Both the position numbers and the translations under genes were made by a program. From NCBI GenBank assembly GCA_016711085.1, contig JADJTR010000004.1:248001-312000 (forward strand): a stretch of 64,000 nt of DNA, in the 5' to 3' direction. Position 1 is the stretch's first letter; every line of letters begins with the position of its first letter. The stretch is from Phyllobacteriaceae bacterium (GTDB taxonomy: Bacteria; Pseudomonadota; Alphaproteobacteria; Rhizobiales; Rhizobiaceae). The notes below the pieces were generated by a model. That model was not told the DNA's origin and made no database searches. It saw nothing but the letters and a program-made list of their open reading frames with translations. Positions 45,749 to 58,813 of this stretch are shown piece after piece.

Positions 45749-47008
45749 TCAGGCCTTGGCCTTGTTCTTTTCAAGCACCGCCTCGGTGATCGAGTTCGGC
45801 AATTTGCGCGGCTTTTCGATCAGGCCGAGCACCGGCATGATGATGATGAAGAAGGCGAAGTAATAGGCTGTCGCCACCTGGGCCATCGTGACGTAGGCGC
45901 CCTCCGCCGGCATCTGGCCGAGCCAGCCGAGGAAGATCGAGTCGATCACGAACAGCCAGAAGAACAGCTTGTACCACGGCCGGTATACCGCCGAGCGCAC
46001 CTTCGACCAATCGAGCCACGGCACCACGAACAGCACCAGGATCGAGCCGAACATGGCCAGCACGCCGCCAAGCTTGGAGTCGATCGGGCCGACGTTGAAG
46101 GTGATGGCGCGCAGGATCGCGTAGAACGGCAGGTAGTACCATTCGGGCACGATGTGGGCCGGCGTCTTCAACGGGTTGGCGACCGTGTAGTTGTCCGGAT
46201 GGCCGAGATAGTTCGGCAGATAGAACAGGAAGTAGGCATAGACGCCGAGGAACACGATCATGGCGAAGGCGTCCTTCACCGTGGCGTGCGGCGTGAACGG
46301 CACCGTGTCCGTCGCCGATTTCGGTTCGATGCCGGTCGGGTTGGTCTGGCCGGTCACGTGCAGCGCCCAGACGTGCAGCACGACGACGCCGGCGATCATG
46401 AACGGCAGCAGATAGTGCAGCGAGAAGAAGCGGTTGAGCGTCGGGTTGTCGACGGCGAAACCGCCGAGCAGCAATTGCTGGATCCACTCTCCAACCACCG
46501 GGAAGGCGGTGAAGAAGCCGGTGATGACGGTGGCGCCCCAGAAGCTCATCTGGCCCCAGGGCAGCACGTAGCCCATGAAGCCGGTGGCCATCATCAGGAA
46601 ATAGATCAGCACGCCGAGGATCCACAGGAGCTCGCGCGGCGCCTTGTACGACCCGTAATAGAGGCCGCGGAACATGTGGATGTAGACGGCGATGAAGAAG
46701 AACGAGGCGCCGTTGGAGTGCATGTAGCGCAGCAACCAGCCCCAGTTCACGTCGCGCATGATGCTTTCGACGGAATTGAAAGCGAGGCTGGTGTTCGACG
46801 CGTAGTGCATCGCCAGCACCACGCCGGTCAGGATCTGGATGACAAGCATGATGGAGAGAATGCCGCCGAAGGTGTAGGCGTAATTGAGGTTGCGCGGCAC
46901 CGGATAGGCCACGAACGAATCGTACATCAGCCGCGGCAGCGGCATGCGTGCGTCGATCCAGCGCTCGATCGCCGTGCCCGGCGTGTAGCTCGAATGTCCA
47001 CCGCTCAT
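45749..47008 (-). CDS. petB: Cytochrome b of the bc1 complex
   Basis: This 419-residue, eight-helix protein binds hemes bL and bH. Landmarks: SFFFIAVYIHMFRGLYYGS, GYVLPWGQMSFWGATVITGF, HVWALHVTGQTNPTG and the Qo-site PEWYYLPFYAILRA. It oxidises ubiquinol and pumps protons by the Q cycle. It starts 20 bp after petA ends. Confidence 0.97.
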   Translation of the reverse strand: MSGGHSSYTPGTAIERWIDARMPLPRLMYDSFVAYPVPRNLNYAYTFGGILSIMLVIQILTGVVLAMHYASNTSLAFNSVESIMRDVNWGWLLRYMHSNGASFFFIAVYIHMFRGLYYGSYKAPRELLWILGVLIYFLMMATGFMGYVLPWGQMSFWGATVITGFFTAFPVVGEWIQQLLLGGFAVDNPTLNRFFSLHYLLPFMIAGVVVLHVWALHVTGQTNPTGIEPKSATDTVPFTPHATVKDAFAMIVFLGVYAYFLFYLPNYLGHPDNYTVANPLKTPAHIVPEWYYLPFYAILRAITFNVGPIDSKLGGVLAMFGSILVLFVVPWLDWSKVRSAVYRPWYKLFFWLFVIDSIFLGWLGQMPAEGAYVTMAQVATAYYFAFFIIIMPVLGLIEKPRKLPNSITEAVLEKNKAKA

Positions 47009-47027
47009 CTGGTGATCTCCCCTGTCC

Positions 47028-47588
47028 TTAGCCGATCTTGACGACGGTGTCGGAAATGAATGTCAGCGCCGGCACCGGCAGGTTCTCCGGCGCCGGACCT
47101 TTGCGGATGCGGCCCGCGGTGTCGTAGTGCGAGCCGTGGCACGGGCAGAACCAGCCGCCGAAATCGCCCTGCTGGCCGAGCGGCACGCAGCCGAGATGGG
47201 TGCAGACGCCGACCATGATCAGCCAGTTTTCCTTGCCGGCCACCGCGCGCGCATCGTCGCTCGCCTGCGCGTCGGGCGCGGCGTTGGCGTTGCGGGCCAC
47301 CGGATCCTTCAATTCGTCCATCTTGACCGCTTTGGCCGCCTCGACCTCCTCGGGCGTGCGGTTGCGGATGAACACCGGCTTGCCGCGCCATTTGACGGTG
47401 AGCGACATTCCCGGCTCGACGCCGGCGATGTCGACCTCGATCGACGAAAGGGCGCGCATCGAGGCGTCCGGCTGCATCTGGTCGATGAACGGCCAGGCGG
47501 CCGCGGCCATGCCGACGACGGCGGATGCGCCGGTGGCGATGTAGAGAAAGTCGCGGCGGCTGGGATCGGTGACGTCTGCTGCGCTCAC
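47028..47588 (-). CDS. petA: Ubiquinol–cytochrome c reductase iron–sulfur (Rieske) subunit
   Basis: This 186-residue protein has a Tat signal (SRRDFLYIATGASAVVGMAA) and the Rieske 2Fe-2S site: C129-T-H131-L-G-C134 and C148-P-C150-H151-G. I chose GTG 47588, eight bases after AAAGGA; ATG 47621 would add 11 residues ahead of the usual N-terminus. It is first in the petABC operon. Confidence 0.95.
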   Translation of the reverse strand: MSAADVTDPSRRDFLYIATGASAVVGMAAAAWPFIDQMQPDASMRALSSIEVDIAGVEPGMSLTVKWRGKPVFIRNRTPEEVEAAKAVKMDELKDPVARNANAAPDAQASDDARAVAGKENWLIMVGVCTHLGCVPLGQQGDFGGWFCPCHGSHYDTAGRIRKGPAPENLPVPALTFISDTVVKIG

Positions 47589-47780
47589 GGAAAGCGTCCT
47601 TTCGCTCGATCGAATGACCAATTCGGCCCTTGGGAGCGATCCGCCATGTCGTCGCGCGCGGCAGCGCGTGGCGCGGACTCCCCCTCCGGCTTTTGGCGAT
47701 GGTTTCTATGCGGGCCTTTCCGGCTTGTCCAGACCGCTCAAAGGCTTATGCCACAATGTCGCGGGGCGAACCGTCGCGCC

Positions 47781-51517
<3,737 letters not shown>

Positions 51518-51898
51518 CTTTTCGCGAAACGGGAATTTGCCGGATAGCGCGGCGACAGGCTGCGATGCAGGCGAACGAAAGAAAAGTGAGGATCGGAACA
51601 GATTGCGGAAGGACATGGCGCGAACCCGGTTTCGGTTGAAAACCGCAGCGCGCCTGACCTGTCTTTGGACTGAACGGTTGTCGCGAGCTGCGCTAGGCGG
51701 CTGAAGGTCGGTTGCCGGACCATGAGCCGAGGAGCGGATGGATGATGACGTAGCGCATTCCCGCCCCCGGCGTTCGCGTTGACAATGGCCTGTCTTTAGA
51801 CCGATTCAGGGCGTCGCGCCAGCCGGCAAATGCCCGCCTTTCAAAATGCGACCTCATGAGCAGGCGACAGGCGCGCTCATTTCGATCGTCGGAAGTCC

Positions 51899-52351
51899 AT
51901 GCCCATCCGTATCGCCCTCTACCAACCCGACATCGCCGGCAATGCCGGCACGATCCTGCGCACCGCCGCCTGTCTCGGCTTTGCCGTCGATATCATCGGC
52001 CCGGCCGGTTTCGACATCTCCGACCGCAACCTGAAGCGCGCCGGCATGGACTATCTCGACATGGCGGCGCTGACCCGTCACGACGACTGGGCCGCGTTCG
52101 ACGCATGGAGAAGGAAGGAGCAGCGCCGCCTCGTGCTTTTCACCACAATGGCCGCCGCCGGCTATCGCGAATTCGCCTACCAACCGGAAGATATCCTGCT
52201 GTTCGGACGCGAAAGCGCCGGCGTGCCGCAGGCCGTTCACGATTCAGCCGACGCCAGGGTGATCATTCCCATGCGCCCCGGCGCGCGCAGCCTCAATCTC
52301 GCCGTGGCGGTTGGCATGGCGGCGGCGATGGCGATGCAGAAGTTCGGGTGA
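51899..52351 (+). CDS. trmL: tRNA (cytidine(34)-2'-O)-methyltransferase
   Basis: This 150-residue SPOUT enzyme methylates the wobble C or cmnm5U of tRNA-Leu isoacceptors. Knot motifs: ALYQPDIAGNAGTILRTAAC, ILLFGRESAGVPQAV and IIPMRPGARSLNLAVAVG. ATG 51899 is the family start. The 281–380 bp upstream hold no gene. It belongs to the petABC–trmL–hemF neighbourhood. Confidence 0.94.
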   Translation: MPIRIALYQPDIAGNAGTILRTAACLGFAVDIIGPAGFDISDRNLKRAGMDYLDMAALTRHDDWAAFDAWRRKEQRRLVLFTTMAAAGYREFAYQPEDILLFGRESAGVPQAVHDSADARVIIPMRPGARSLNLAVAVGMAAAMAMQKFG

Positions 52352-52507
52352 CCCATACGCCGCCGTCCGCAACCGTCGCATCGTGAACTCGATGGCGGGT
52401 CGAAAGGCTCGGACTCGATTGGCGAAATAGCCTCCAAGCCGGCGTCAATGTACGTTTCCAGGTGACAATCGCCGGTTGCCCGGTAAACTGCTCCGACGGG
52501 GACCGGC

Positions 52508-54451
52508 ATGCAGAACATTATCGCTTTTTTCGTCGCCATTAAAACCAGCTTCTTCAATCAGTTGAACGCGGCCGAACAGGCGCTCGCGGTTCTCGCCGTC
52601 GCCACCCCGGCGCTGACGATCCTGTGGGCGATCCGCAATTTCTATCTCGGCCGCAACAAGAACCTTGCCGTCGAATTGGCCGAGGAAAAGGAAGCCGCGC
52701 AGAAATGGCTGAAGCAATACAATGCGGTTTCCGGCCGCCTCGCCGATGCCGAAGCCGAACTGCCCTCCGGCTGGCTGAAGGATATGGAGAAAGAGCGCCG
52801 CGATGGCAATGAGGAACGCGCCATCGGCCGCCTGCGCGATTCCTTCCGCGCCGCCGGACGCGATCTGGCGACTGCGGCGGACGAGTTGGCGGACTATCAT
52901 CTGTCGGTGGGTTTCGACCTCGGGCCGGAGCATTTTGGCGAGGCAAGGCTGTATGCCAGGCTGGCGGTTCTTCACGGCGGCGCGACGCCCGAGCGCAACC
53001 GTGCGCTCGACGAACTCGAAACGCTTTGCGAGTCGGCGCCGGGCGAAGGCGATTTCGAGTCCTGGGACGATTTGCATGGGGCTTTTCCCGCCGGCCCGGA
53101 AGCGATGATGGCCATCGACCGCTTGAACGGCGAAACCCAACGCCTGAGTAACGAAGGTCAGTACGGATCAGCGTGGAGCCTGAATGCGCGCGCTCGCCGT
53201 CTCGCCCGGCGCGCCGGGCTCCCTCCTGCCGACCTCGTATTGTTAACCAGTCGGTACTACACCGCCGTAGTGCTCAACGACCTTGGCCGCCAGGCCGAAG
53301 CGCTGGCAGAAATTGACGCCTTCGCGCCCGAACAAGCCAAGGCCCTGCCGGCCGGCCACCCGAACCTGTTCGTCACCCGCCATCTCCGCGCCCGCGTTCT
53401 CGACAACCTCGGCCGCTTCGACGCGGCGCTGGCCGAAATCGACGCCTTAGCGCAAGATGAGGCCAAGGCCCTGCCGGCCGGCCACCCGGACCTGTTCGCA
53501 ACGCGCTATCTGCGCGCCCGCGTTCTCGACAACCTCGGCCGCTATGACGAAGCGCTGGCCGAAATCGACGCCTTCGCGCCCGAACAGGCCAAGGCCCTGC
53601 CGGCCGGCCACCCGGACCTGTTCGCAACGCGCTATCTGCGCGCCCGCGTTCTCGACAACCTCGGCCGCTTCGACGCGGCGCTGTCCGAAATCGACGCCTT
53701 CGCGCCCGAACAGGCCAAGGCCCTGCCGGCCGGCCACCCGAGCCTGTTCGCAACGCGCTATCTGCGCGCCCACGTCCTCGACCGCCTAGGCCGCTATGAC
53801 GAAGCGCTGGCTGAAATCGACGCCTTAGCGCCCGAACAGGCCAAGGCCCTGCCGGCCGGCCACCCGAGCCTGTTCGCAACGCGCTATCTGCGCGCCCGCG
53901 TTCTCGACAGCCTCGGCCGCTTCGACGCGGCGCTGGCCGAAATCGACGCCTTCGCGCAAGATGAGGCCAAGGCCCTGCCGGCCGGCCACCCGGACCTGTT
54001 CGTCACGCGCCATCTCCGCGCCTTCGTCCTCGACAGCCTCGGCCGCCACGACGCGGCGCTGGCCGAAATCGACGCCTTCGCGCCCGAACAGGCCAAGGCC
54101 CTGCCGGCCGGCCACCCAAACCTGTTCGTCACGCGCCATTTGCGCGCCCGCGTTCTCGACAACCTCGGCCGCTTCGACGCGGCACTGGCCGAAATCGACG
54201 CCTTCGCGCCCGAACAGGCCAAGGCCCTGCCGGCCGGCCACCCGGACCACTTAAGAACCGATTGGCTGAAAGCGCGCGTTCTCCACCATTTGCACAGGTC
54301 GTGCGAGGCGCTGCCGCTCGTCGAAACGACCATTGAAGGGCAGCTGGGGTCGCTCGGCCCCGATCACCCGAACACCACGGACTCCCTCGCCCTCCGCGAC
54401 GAAATCAAGGCGGCGTTGGCTACTCCGCCGTCCTCAACCTTCTCATCGTGA
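52508..54451 (+). CDS. Membrane-anchored TPR protein with eight nearly identical repeats
   Basis: This 647-residue protein has a single N-terminal transmembrane helix (AVLAVATPALTILWAI), a coiled-coil-like linker (VELAEEKEAAQKWLKQY) and divergent TPR-like helices. Eight 42-residue repeats follow from about residue 256 to 590, each near LDNLGRFDAALAEIDAF, EQAKALPAGHP and LFATRYLRARV. A degenerate last repeat closes the protein. The 42-residue period is that of TPR_10/kinesin-light-chain repeats. It is probably a protein-binding scaffold; the partner is unknown. Confidence 0.85.
   Translation: MQNIIAFFVAIKTSFFNQLNAAEQALAVLAVATPALTILWAIRNFYLGRNKNLAVELAEEKEAAQKWLKQYNAVSGRLADAEAELPSGWLKDMEKERRDGNEERAIGRLRDSFRAAGRDLATAADELADYHLSVGFDLGPEHFGEARLYARLAVLHGGATPERNRALDELETLCESAPGEGDFESWDDLHGAFPAGPEAMMAIDRLNGETQRLSNEGQYGSAWSLNARARRLARRAGLPPADLVLLTSRYYTAVVLNDLGRQAEALAEIDAFAPEQAKALPAGHPNLFVTRHLRARVLDNLGRFDAALAEIDALAQDEAKALPAGHPDLFATRYLRARVLDNLGRYDEALAEIDAFAPEQAKALPAGHPDLFATRYLRARVLDNLGRFDAALSEIDAFAPEQAKALPAGHPSLFATRYLRAHVLDRLGRYDEALAEIDALAPEQAKALPAGHPSLFATRYLRARVLDSLGRFDAALAEIDAFAQDEAKALPAGHPDLFVTRHLRAFVLDSLGRHDAALAEIDAFAPEQAKALPAGHPNLFVTRHLRARVLDNLGRFDAALAEIDAFAPEQAKALPAGHPDHLRTDWLKARVLHHLHRSCEALPLVETTIEGQLGSLGPDHPNTTDSLALRDEIKAALATPPSSTFSS
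53273..54280 (+). repeat. Eight tandem 126-bp coding repeats
   Basis: Eight head-to-tail copies of a 126-bp unit encode the TPR repeats. They differ by only a few bases per copy, in short exchangeable variants (FDAAL / YDEAL / HDAAL; APEQ / AQDE; DLFAT / NLFVT / SLFAT). The pattern indicates recent slippage or unequal crossover, so copy number may be strain-variable, or mis-assembled. Confidence 0.9.
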
Positions 54452-54671
54452 ATTCGATGGCGTCGCCCTCTGCCACCCGCCAGCTTTCCACTTCCGTCCA
54501 GTAAGCCGCCTTGGGATAGCGTCTCAGCCACTCGCGCGCTTTGGCGCGGGCGTCCTCGCGTGGCAGCAGGAACGTCTCGCGCACGAAACCGTCGGCGCGG
54601 ACGCCGCCGGCGCGGCTGTCTTCCAGACGTTTTCTCAGCCCGTCGAGGGCGGGGCGTTTCGGCGCGGGCAA
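54420..54671 (-). CDS. Small conserved protein of unknown function
   Basis: This 83-residue basic, soluble protein (RPALDGLRKRLEDSRAGG, TFLLPREDARAKAREWLRRY, then AIEFTMRRLRTAE). Its 3' end overlaps the TPR gene stop by 32 bp in convergent orientation. It is divergent from hemF, 87 bp apart. I do not recognise the family; the composition and position next to hemF are consistent with a conserved hypothetical. Confidence 0.6.
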   Translation of the reverse strand: MPAPKRPALDGLRKRLEDSRAGGVRADGFVRETFLLPREDARAKAREWLRRYPKAAYWTEVESWRVAEGDAIEFTMRRLRTAE

Positions 54672-54757
54672 CGGCGCTCTCCTTGACCCGGACGCCGTTT
54701 ACACTAGTGAACGTCTGACAGATTGGCGAGTCCGGCGGAGCCGGCCGCGGAGGGGCA

Positions 54758-55669
54758 ATGGAACGACCCGACATTCCGGCCGGGCTGCCGGCCGACATTG
54801 AGGAAAAAAAGGCGGTCGCCACGGCCTGGTTCGAGGAGTTGCGCGACCGCATCTGCGCGAGCCTCGAAAAACTCGAGGACGAGGTGACCGGTTCCCTCGT
54901 CGACCGCCCTGCCGGCCGCTTCGAGCGCAAGACGTGGCTCCGCGACGAGGGAAAGGGCGGCGGCGGGACGATGTCGATGCTGCGCGGCCGCGTCTTCGAG
55001 AAGGCCGGCGTGCACGTCTCGGCGGTGCAGGGCGAATTCTCGCCGGAATTCCGCAAGCAGATCCCCGGCGCCGAGGAAGACCCGCGCTTCTGGGCGTCGG
55101 GCATTTCGCTCATCATCCATCCGCAGAACCCGCATGTGCCGGCCGTGCACATGAACACGCGCATGGTGGTCACCTCGCGCTGGTGGTTCGGTGGCGGCGC
55201 CGATCTGACGCCGGTGCTCGACCGGCGCCGCACCCAGCACGACGCCGATTCCCGCAGCTTTCACCAGGCCATGCAGTTCGCCTGTTCGAAACACCGCGTA
55301 GCCGACTACCAGCGCTACAAGGATTGGTGCGACCAGTATTTCTATCTGCCGCATCGCAAGGAGCCGCGCGGCGTCGGCGGCATTTTCTTCGATTGGCAGC
55401 ATTCGAGCGAAGCCAATGGCGGCTGGGAGGCGGATTTCCGCCTGATCCAGGATGTCGGCCGCGCCTTTCTCGTCGTCTATCCGGTGCTTGTTCGGCGCAA
55501 TTTCAATCTCAACTGGACCGACGGCGACCGCGACGAGCAATTGGTGCGGCGCGGCCGCTATGTCGAGTTCAACCTGCTCTACGATCGCGGCACGACCTTC
55601 GGGCTCAAGACCGGCGGCAATGTCGAATCGATCCTGTCGTCCATGCCGCCGGAAGTGAAGTGGCCGTGA
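54758..55669 (+). CDS. hemF: Oxygen-dependent coproporphyrinogen III oxidase
   Basis: This 303-residue enzyme decarboxylates coproporphyrinogen III to protoporphyrinogen IX in heme synthesis. Landmarks: SGISLIIHPQNPHVPAVHMN, SRWWFGGGADLTP, DWCDQYFYLPHRKEPRGVGG, FDWQHSSEANGGWEADF and GRYVEFNLLYDRGTTFGLKT. It lies near petABC, consistent with heme supply. Confidence 0.97.
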   Translation: MERPDIPAGLPADIEEKKAVATAWFEELRDRICASLEKLEDEVTGSLVDRPAGRFERKTWLRDEGKGGGGTMSMLRGRVFEKAGVHVSAVQGEFSPEFRKQIPGAEEDPRFWASGISLIIHPQNPHVPAVHMNTRMVVTSRWWFGGGADLTPVLDRRRTQHDADSRSFHQAMQFACSKHRVADYQRYKDWCDQYFYLPHRKEPRGVGGIFFDWQHSSEANGGWEADFRLIQDVGRAFLVVYPVLVRRNFNLNWTDGDRDEQLVRRGRYVEFNLLYDRGTTFGLKTGGNVESILSSMPPEVKWP

Positions 55670-55733
55670 CCCGGGTTTGGATACCGACACGAAAGCGGGT
55701 TATGATTCGTCGCACCTGACAGAGAGAACGCCG

Positions 55734-55919
55734 ATGAAAACCTTTCATTGTGGTACGCTCGTGCCCGGTTGCGATTGGCACACCCGCCACGAGGACGAAG
55801 CCGAGATCATCCGCCGCGCCGCCGAGCACATGCGCGAGACGCATGGCGAGACGATGATCCGCGAAACCATGGTCGAAGCGATCCGCTCGAAGATCGAGGC
55901 CGGAAGCCGCGTGGATTGA
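55734..55919 (+). CDS. DUF1059 domain-containing protein
   Basis: This 61-residue protein has the Cys pair and His pattern of the small DUF1059 family (FHCGTLVPGCDWHTRHEDEA, then HMRETHGETM). It is possibly metal-binding; its role is unknown. ATG 55734 follows AGAGAG; the upstream ATG 55677 is not family-like. Confidence 0.78.
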   Translation: MKTFHCGTLVPGCDWHTRHEDEAEIIRRAAEHMRETHGETMIRETMVEAIRSKIEAGSRVD

Positions 55920-55996
55920 CATTTCCGAAGGCTGCTTAGGGTCGGCTATCCGTAGGCGGCGCGACAGATAGCGCTCAAATCACGGCAGATTCAACT

Positions 55997-56019
55997 CTTG
56001 AATATTTCGTGCATTCAAG
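55997..56019. promoter_or_regulatory. Inverted repeat upstream of the DapB-like gene
   Basis: Perfect 7-bp arms CTTGAAT and ATTCAAG flank a 9-bp spacer, 46 bp before ATG 56065 in an AT-rich leader. It may be an operator or promoter-associated hairpin. Confidence 0.4.
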
Positions 56020-56064
56020 CTAGTTACAGTGCATCGCCCTGTTCAAATCGCAGAGGATGCAAAA

Positions 56065-56931
56065 ATGGAACAGTACGAGAAAAAACGTGTTGGACTATTT
56101 GGCTTCGGACGCACGGGAAAATCTGTCGCATCTGCTTTGCTTTCAAACGGTAATATTGATCTTCGTTGGGTAATGCGGAATTCATCGGCGCAAGATGGGC
56201 GATATATCACTGATTTGCTTTCACTCGAAATCGAGCGCGACGCCAAATTATTTTCATTAGCAAATAGCGACATTCATAAAATTATTGAAGAGGATCCAGT
56301 CGATTATATTGTCGATTTTTCATCGACCAGCGGACTGTCAAAATATATAGATATCGCGATTCGAAATAGAATTGCAATCGTATCGGCTATTTCTTCCTAT
56401 TCCGAACCAGAAAAATCAGCCCTTTCTCGCGCCTCTGATTTTACCCGTGTATTCCATTCGCCGAATATTACGATCGGCATCAATTTCATGCTCATCGCAT
56501 CCAAAATCCTGAGGAACATCGCGCCTCATGCCGACATCGAGATTGTCGAGGAGCATTTCAGCGCCAAACCCGAAACGTCGGGGACCGCGACAATCGTTGC
56601 GGAGACGCGCGACCTCCACGCCGACCAGATCAAGTCGATCCGCGCCGGCGGCATCATCGGCGTTCATGAAGTGATTTTCGGCTTCCCCAACCAGACGGTC
56701 CGGTTGACCCATGAATCGATATCCCGCGAAGCCTTCGGCAATGGCGCCATTTTCGCGATCCGAAACCTTCCGGCGGCCGAAAGCGGGTTTTTCACCATGG
56801 AGGACCTGCTCCGGCCCTATTTCCGTATGGAATTGGCGGACTCCGATGAAACGCCGCGCAAGTCGCCGCCCTGGTGGAAATTCTGGCATTCGGAAATCCC
56901 GCAGAGCAGGTACACGACGCTGGCGTCCTAG
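56065..56931 (+). CDS. Dihydrodipicolinate reductase-like protein, composition mosaic
   Basis: This 288-residue protein has an N-terminal Rossmann fold (KRVGLFGFGRTGKSVASALL) and a DapB-type C-terminal part (ITIGINFMLIASKILRNIAP, EIVEEHFSAKPETSGTA, GVHEVIFGFPNQTVRLTHES). The C-terminal H-H-x-x-K catalytic motif of true DapB is replaced by EEHFSAKPETSGTA. The start follows AGAGG. The first half is markedly AT-rich and the second half GC-rich. It is likely not the lysine-pathway enzyme; a NAD(P)-dependent reductase of unknown substrate is more probable. Confidence 0.72.
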   Translation: MEQYEKKRVGLFGFGRTGKSVASALLSNGNIDLRWVMRNSSAQDGRYITDLLSLEIERDAKLFSLANSDIHKIIEEDPVDYIVDFSSTSGLSKYIDIAIRNRIAIVSAISSYSEPEKSALSRASDFTRVFHSPNITIGINFMLIASKILRNIAPHADIEIVEEHFSAKPETSGTATIVAETRDLHADQIKSIRAGGIIGVHEVIFGFPNQTVRLTHESISREAFGNGAIFAIRNLPAAESGFFTMEDLLRPYFRMELADSDETPRKSPPWWKFWHSEIPQSRYTTLAS

Positions 56932-56933
56932 GC

Positions 56934-58184
56934 TCAATCAGGTGAAATCATCGCCAGCAGCGCCTCGCGGTCGAGGCTGAAGCCTGAATCGGCCCATTTG
57001 ACCCCGAGGCGGGCCATTTCCGCGCCCAGCTGCGGACCCGGCCTGACGCCGCGCGCCAACAGGTCGGCGCCGCGCAGCGGAAACACCGGATGCGTCCAGG
57101 CTTCGGCATGGGCGAGCAGGCGGGCGAAGCCATCGGCATCGGCCAGCGCCTTGTCGCTTTCCCGGGCTGTCCATCGCGCCCCGGCCAGCGCCAGACGCAG
57201 CCGGTCGGTGATCCCTTCGCGCCCGTATTCGTAAAGCAGCTTGTCGAGCGCCACGCCCGGAATCGACGCCCCCGGCGTTGGCGAATCGGCGAAAACCGTC
57301 AGCCGCGCGCTTTCCGCCTTGGAGAGGCGCAGCCGTTTCGCCATAGCCGCCAGGCGTTCGCCGTCCGGCGGCGTGATCGCCATCAGCCGCAACAGCGGAT
57401 CGACCGGCCAGCCGAGGTCGCGCGCCGTCGCGATCAGGCCATGGATGGAATCGATGCCCCAATTGGCCGTTTCCGGCAGGATCGCCGACAGCACGCCAGA
57501 TTGGCGCATCCACAACAGCGAACGGGCCGGATCAGGCGCGGCGAGCAGCTTCTTCATCTCCATCCAGACGCGCTCGGCCGAAAGCTGCCCGAGCCCGTCC
57601 TTCAGCCGCGCGCAGGCCTTGAGGCCGTCGGCGTCGGGCCGTCCGTCGCCATACCAGGCGAAAAAGCGGAAGAAGCGCAGGATGCGCAGGTAATCCTCGC
57701 GGATGCGCGTTTCGGCGTCGCCAATGAAGCGCAGGCGTTTCGCCGCGATATCGGCGACGCCGCCGACCAGATCGATCACCCGCCCGTCGCGCGTGGCGTA
57801 AAGCGCGTTGATGGTGAAGTCGCGCCGTTCGGCGTCGGCTTTCCAGTCGCGGCCGAAATGCACCGTGGCGCGCCGCCCGTCGGTGTCGATGTCGGAGCGC
57901 AGCGTCGTCACCTCGAAGCCGCGCCCGCCCGAAACGACGGTGATCGTGCCGTGCTCGTAGCCGGTCTTGACTGCCTTCAGCCCCGCCGCCTCCGTCCGTT
58001 CGATGACGATGTCCGGCAGCGCCGTGGTGGCGATGTCCTCGTCGGTGACCGGCAGACCCATCAGCGTGTTGCGCACCGCCCCGCCGGCGATGCGCGCTTC
58101 TTCGCCGTCGCGGTCCAGCGCATCGAGCACGGCGAGCAGCGCCGGATCGGACAGGAAAGCGGCGTCGGCGATGGAGACGGTCAT
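56934..58184 (-). CDS. cca: CCA tRNA nucleotidyltransferase
   Basis: This 416-residue class II enzyme adds or repairs tRNA 3'-CCA. Landmarks: RIAGGAVRNTLMGLPVTDED with the metal-binding DxD, the GRDWKADAERRDFTINALYA block, GRVIDLVGGVADIAAKRLRF and EDYLRILRFFRFFAWYG. The ATG at 58184 overlaps the NUDIX stop by 4 bp. Confidence 0.94.
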   Translation of the reverse strand: MTVSIADAAFLSDPALLAVLDALDRDGEEARIAGGAVRNTLMGLPVTDEDIATTALPDIVIERTEAAGLKAVKTGYEHGTITVVSGGRGFEVTTLRSDIDTDGRRATVHFGRDWKADAERRDFTINALYATRDGRVIDLVGGVADIAAKRLRFIGDAETRIREDYLRILRFFRFFAWYGDGRPDADGLKACARLKDGLGQLSAERVWMEMKKLLAAPDPARSLLWMRQSGVLSAILPETANWGIDSIHGLIATARDLGWPVDPLLRLMAITPPDGERLAAMAKRLRLSKAESARLTVFADSPTPGASIPGVALDKLLYEYGREGITDRLRLALAGARWTARESDKALADADGFARLLAHAEAWTHPVFPLRGADLLARGVRPGPQLGAEMARLGVKWADSGFSLDREALLAMISPD

Positions 58185-58813
58185 TCCCAAAGGCCTTCCT
58201 TCGCCGACCTGATGATGCCGGCGGTCACGCCCCAAATGTACCGTTCTTCCCACGGCACGGTCCAGAAGAAGCGCTCGCGCCCTTCCCAGACCCGGCTGCC
58301 GCGTTTCCAGTTGCCCTCGTCCATGAGGAAGGCGAGCGGCGTCTCGAACGCATCGGCCACCTCGTGCGGATTGAGCCTCAGCCGGTGCGCCGGATCGATG
58401 ACCGCCAGCACCGGGACGATGCGATAGCCCGAGCCGGTCAGATAATCGGGCAGTCGGCCGACGATCTCGACGCTTGCTGCGGTAATCCCGATTTCCTCCT
58501 CCGCTTCGCGCAGCGCCGCGTGTTCGGGCGTCTCGTCGCCATCGTCGATGCGCCCGCCGGGAAAGGCGATCTGGCCGGAATGGGAGCGCAGCGCTTCGGT
58601 TCGCTGCGTCAGCAGGACCGTCGCGCCCTCCGGACGGTCGACGATGCCGAACAACACGGCGGCGGGTTTGACGGCGCGTTCGCGGATGCCGTCGGCCGAT
58701 CCCGGATTGAGCCGATGGTCGCCATGCGCCTCGATTTCCGGCGAAACGGCGTGCAAACCGGCGCGGCGGCGAAATTCGGCGATGGAGAACCTGTCGCGCG
58801 CCCACACCGTCAC
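58181..58813 (-). CDS. CoA pyrophosphatase, NUDIX family (NudL-like)
   Basis: This 210-residue protein has a NUDIX box (GGRIDDGDETPEHAALREAE, then EEIGI) preceded by the CoA-diphosphatase motif LLTQRTEALRSHSGQIAFPG. It cleaves CoA to phosphopantetheine and 3',5'-ADP. The 4-bp overlaps with cca downstream and DUF1285 upstream indicate one operon. Confidence 0.88.
   Translation of the reverse strand: MTVWARDRFSIAEFRRRAGLHAVSPEIEAHGDHRLNPGSADGIRERAVKPAAVLFGIVDRPEGATVLLTQRTEALRSHSGQIAFPGGRIDDGDETPEHAALREAEEEIGITAASVEIVGRLPDYLTGSGYRIVPVLAVIDPAHRLRLNPHEVADAFETPLAFLMDEGNWKRGSRVWEGRERFFWTVPWEERYIWGVTAGIIRSAKEGLWE

Noticed and set aside
51779..51807. TTGACA-like promoter before trmL
   Set aside because: The -35 is good but no convincing -10 lies at the proper distance.
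53273..54280. Possible CRISPR array
   Set aside because: The 126-bp units are contiguous and coding, with no spacer/repeat alternation and no cas genes.
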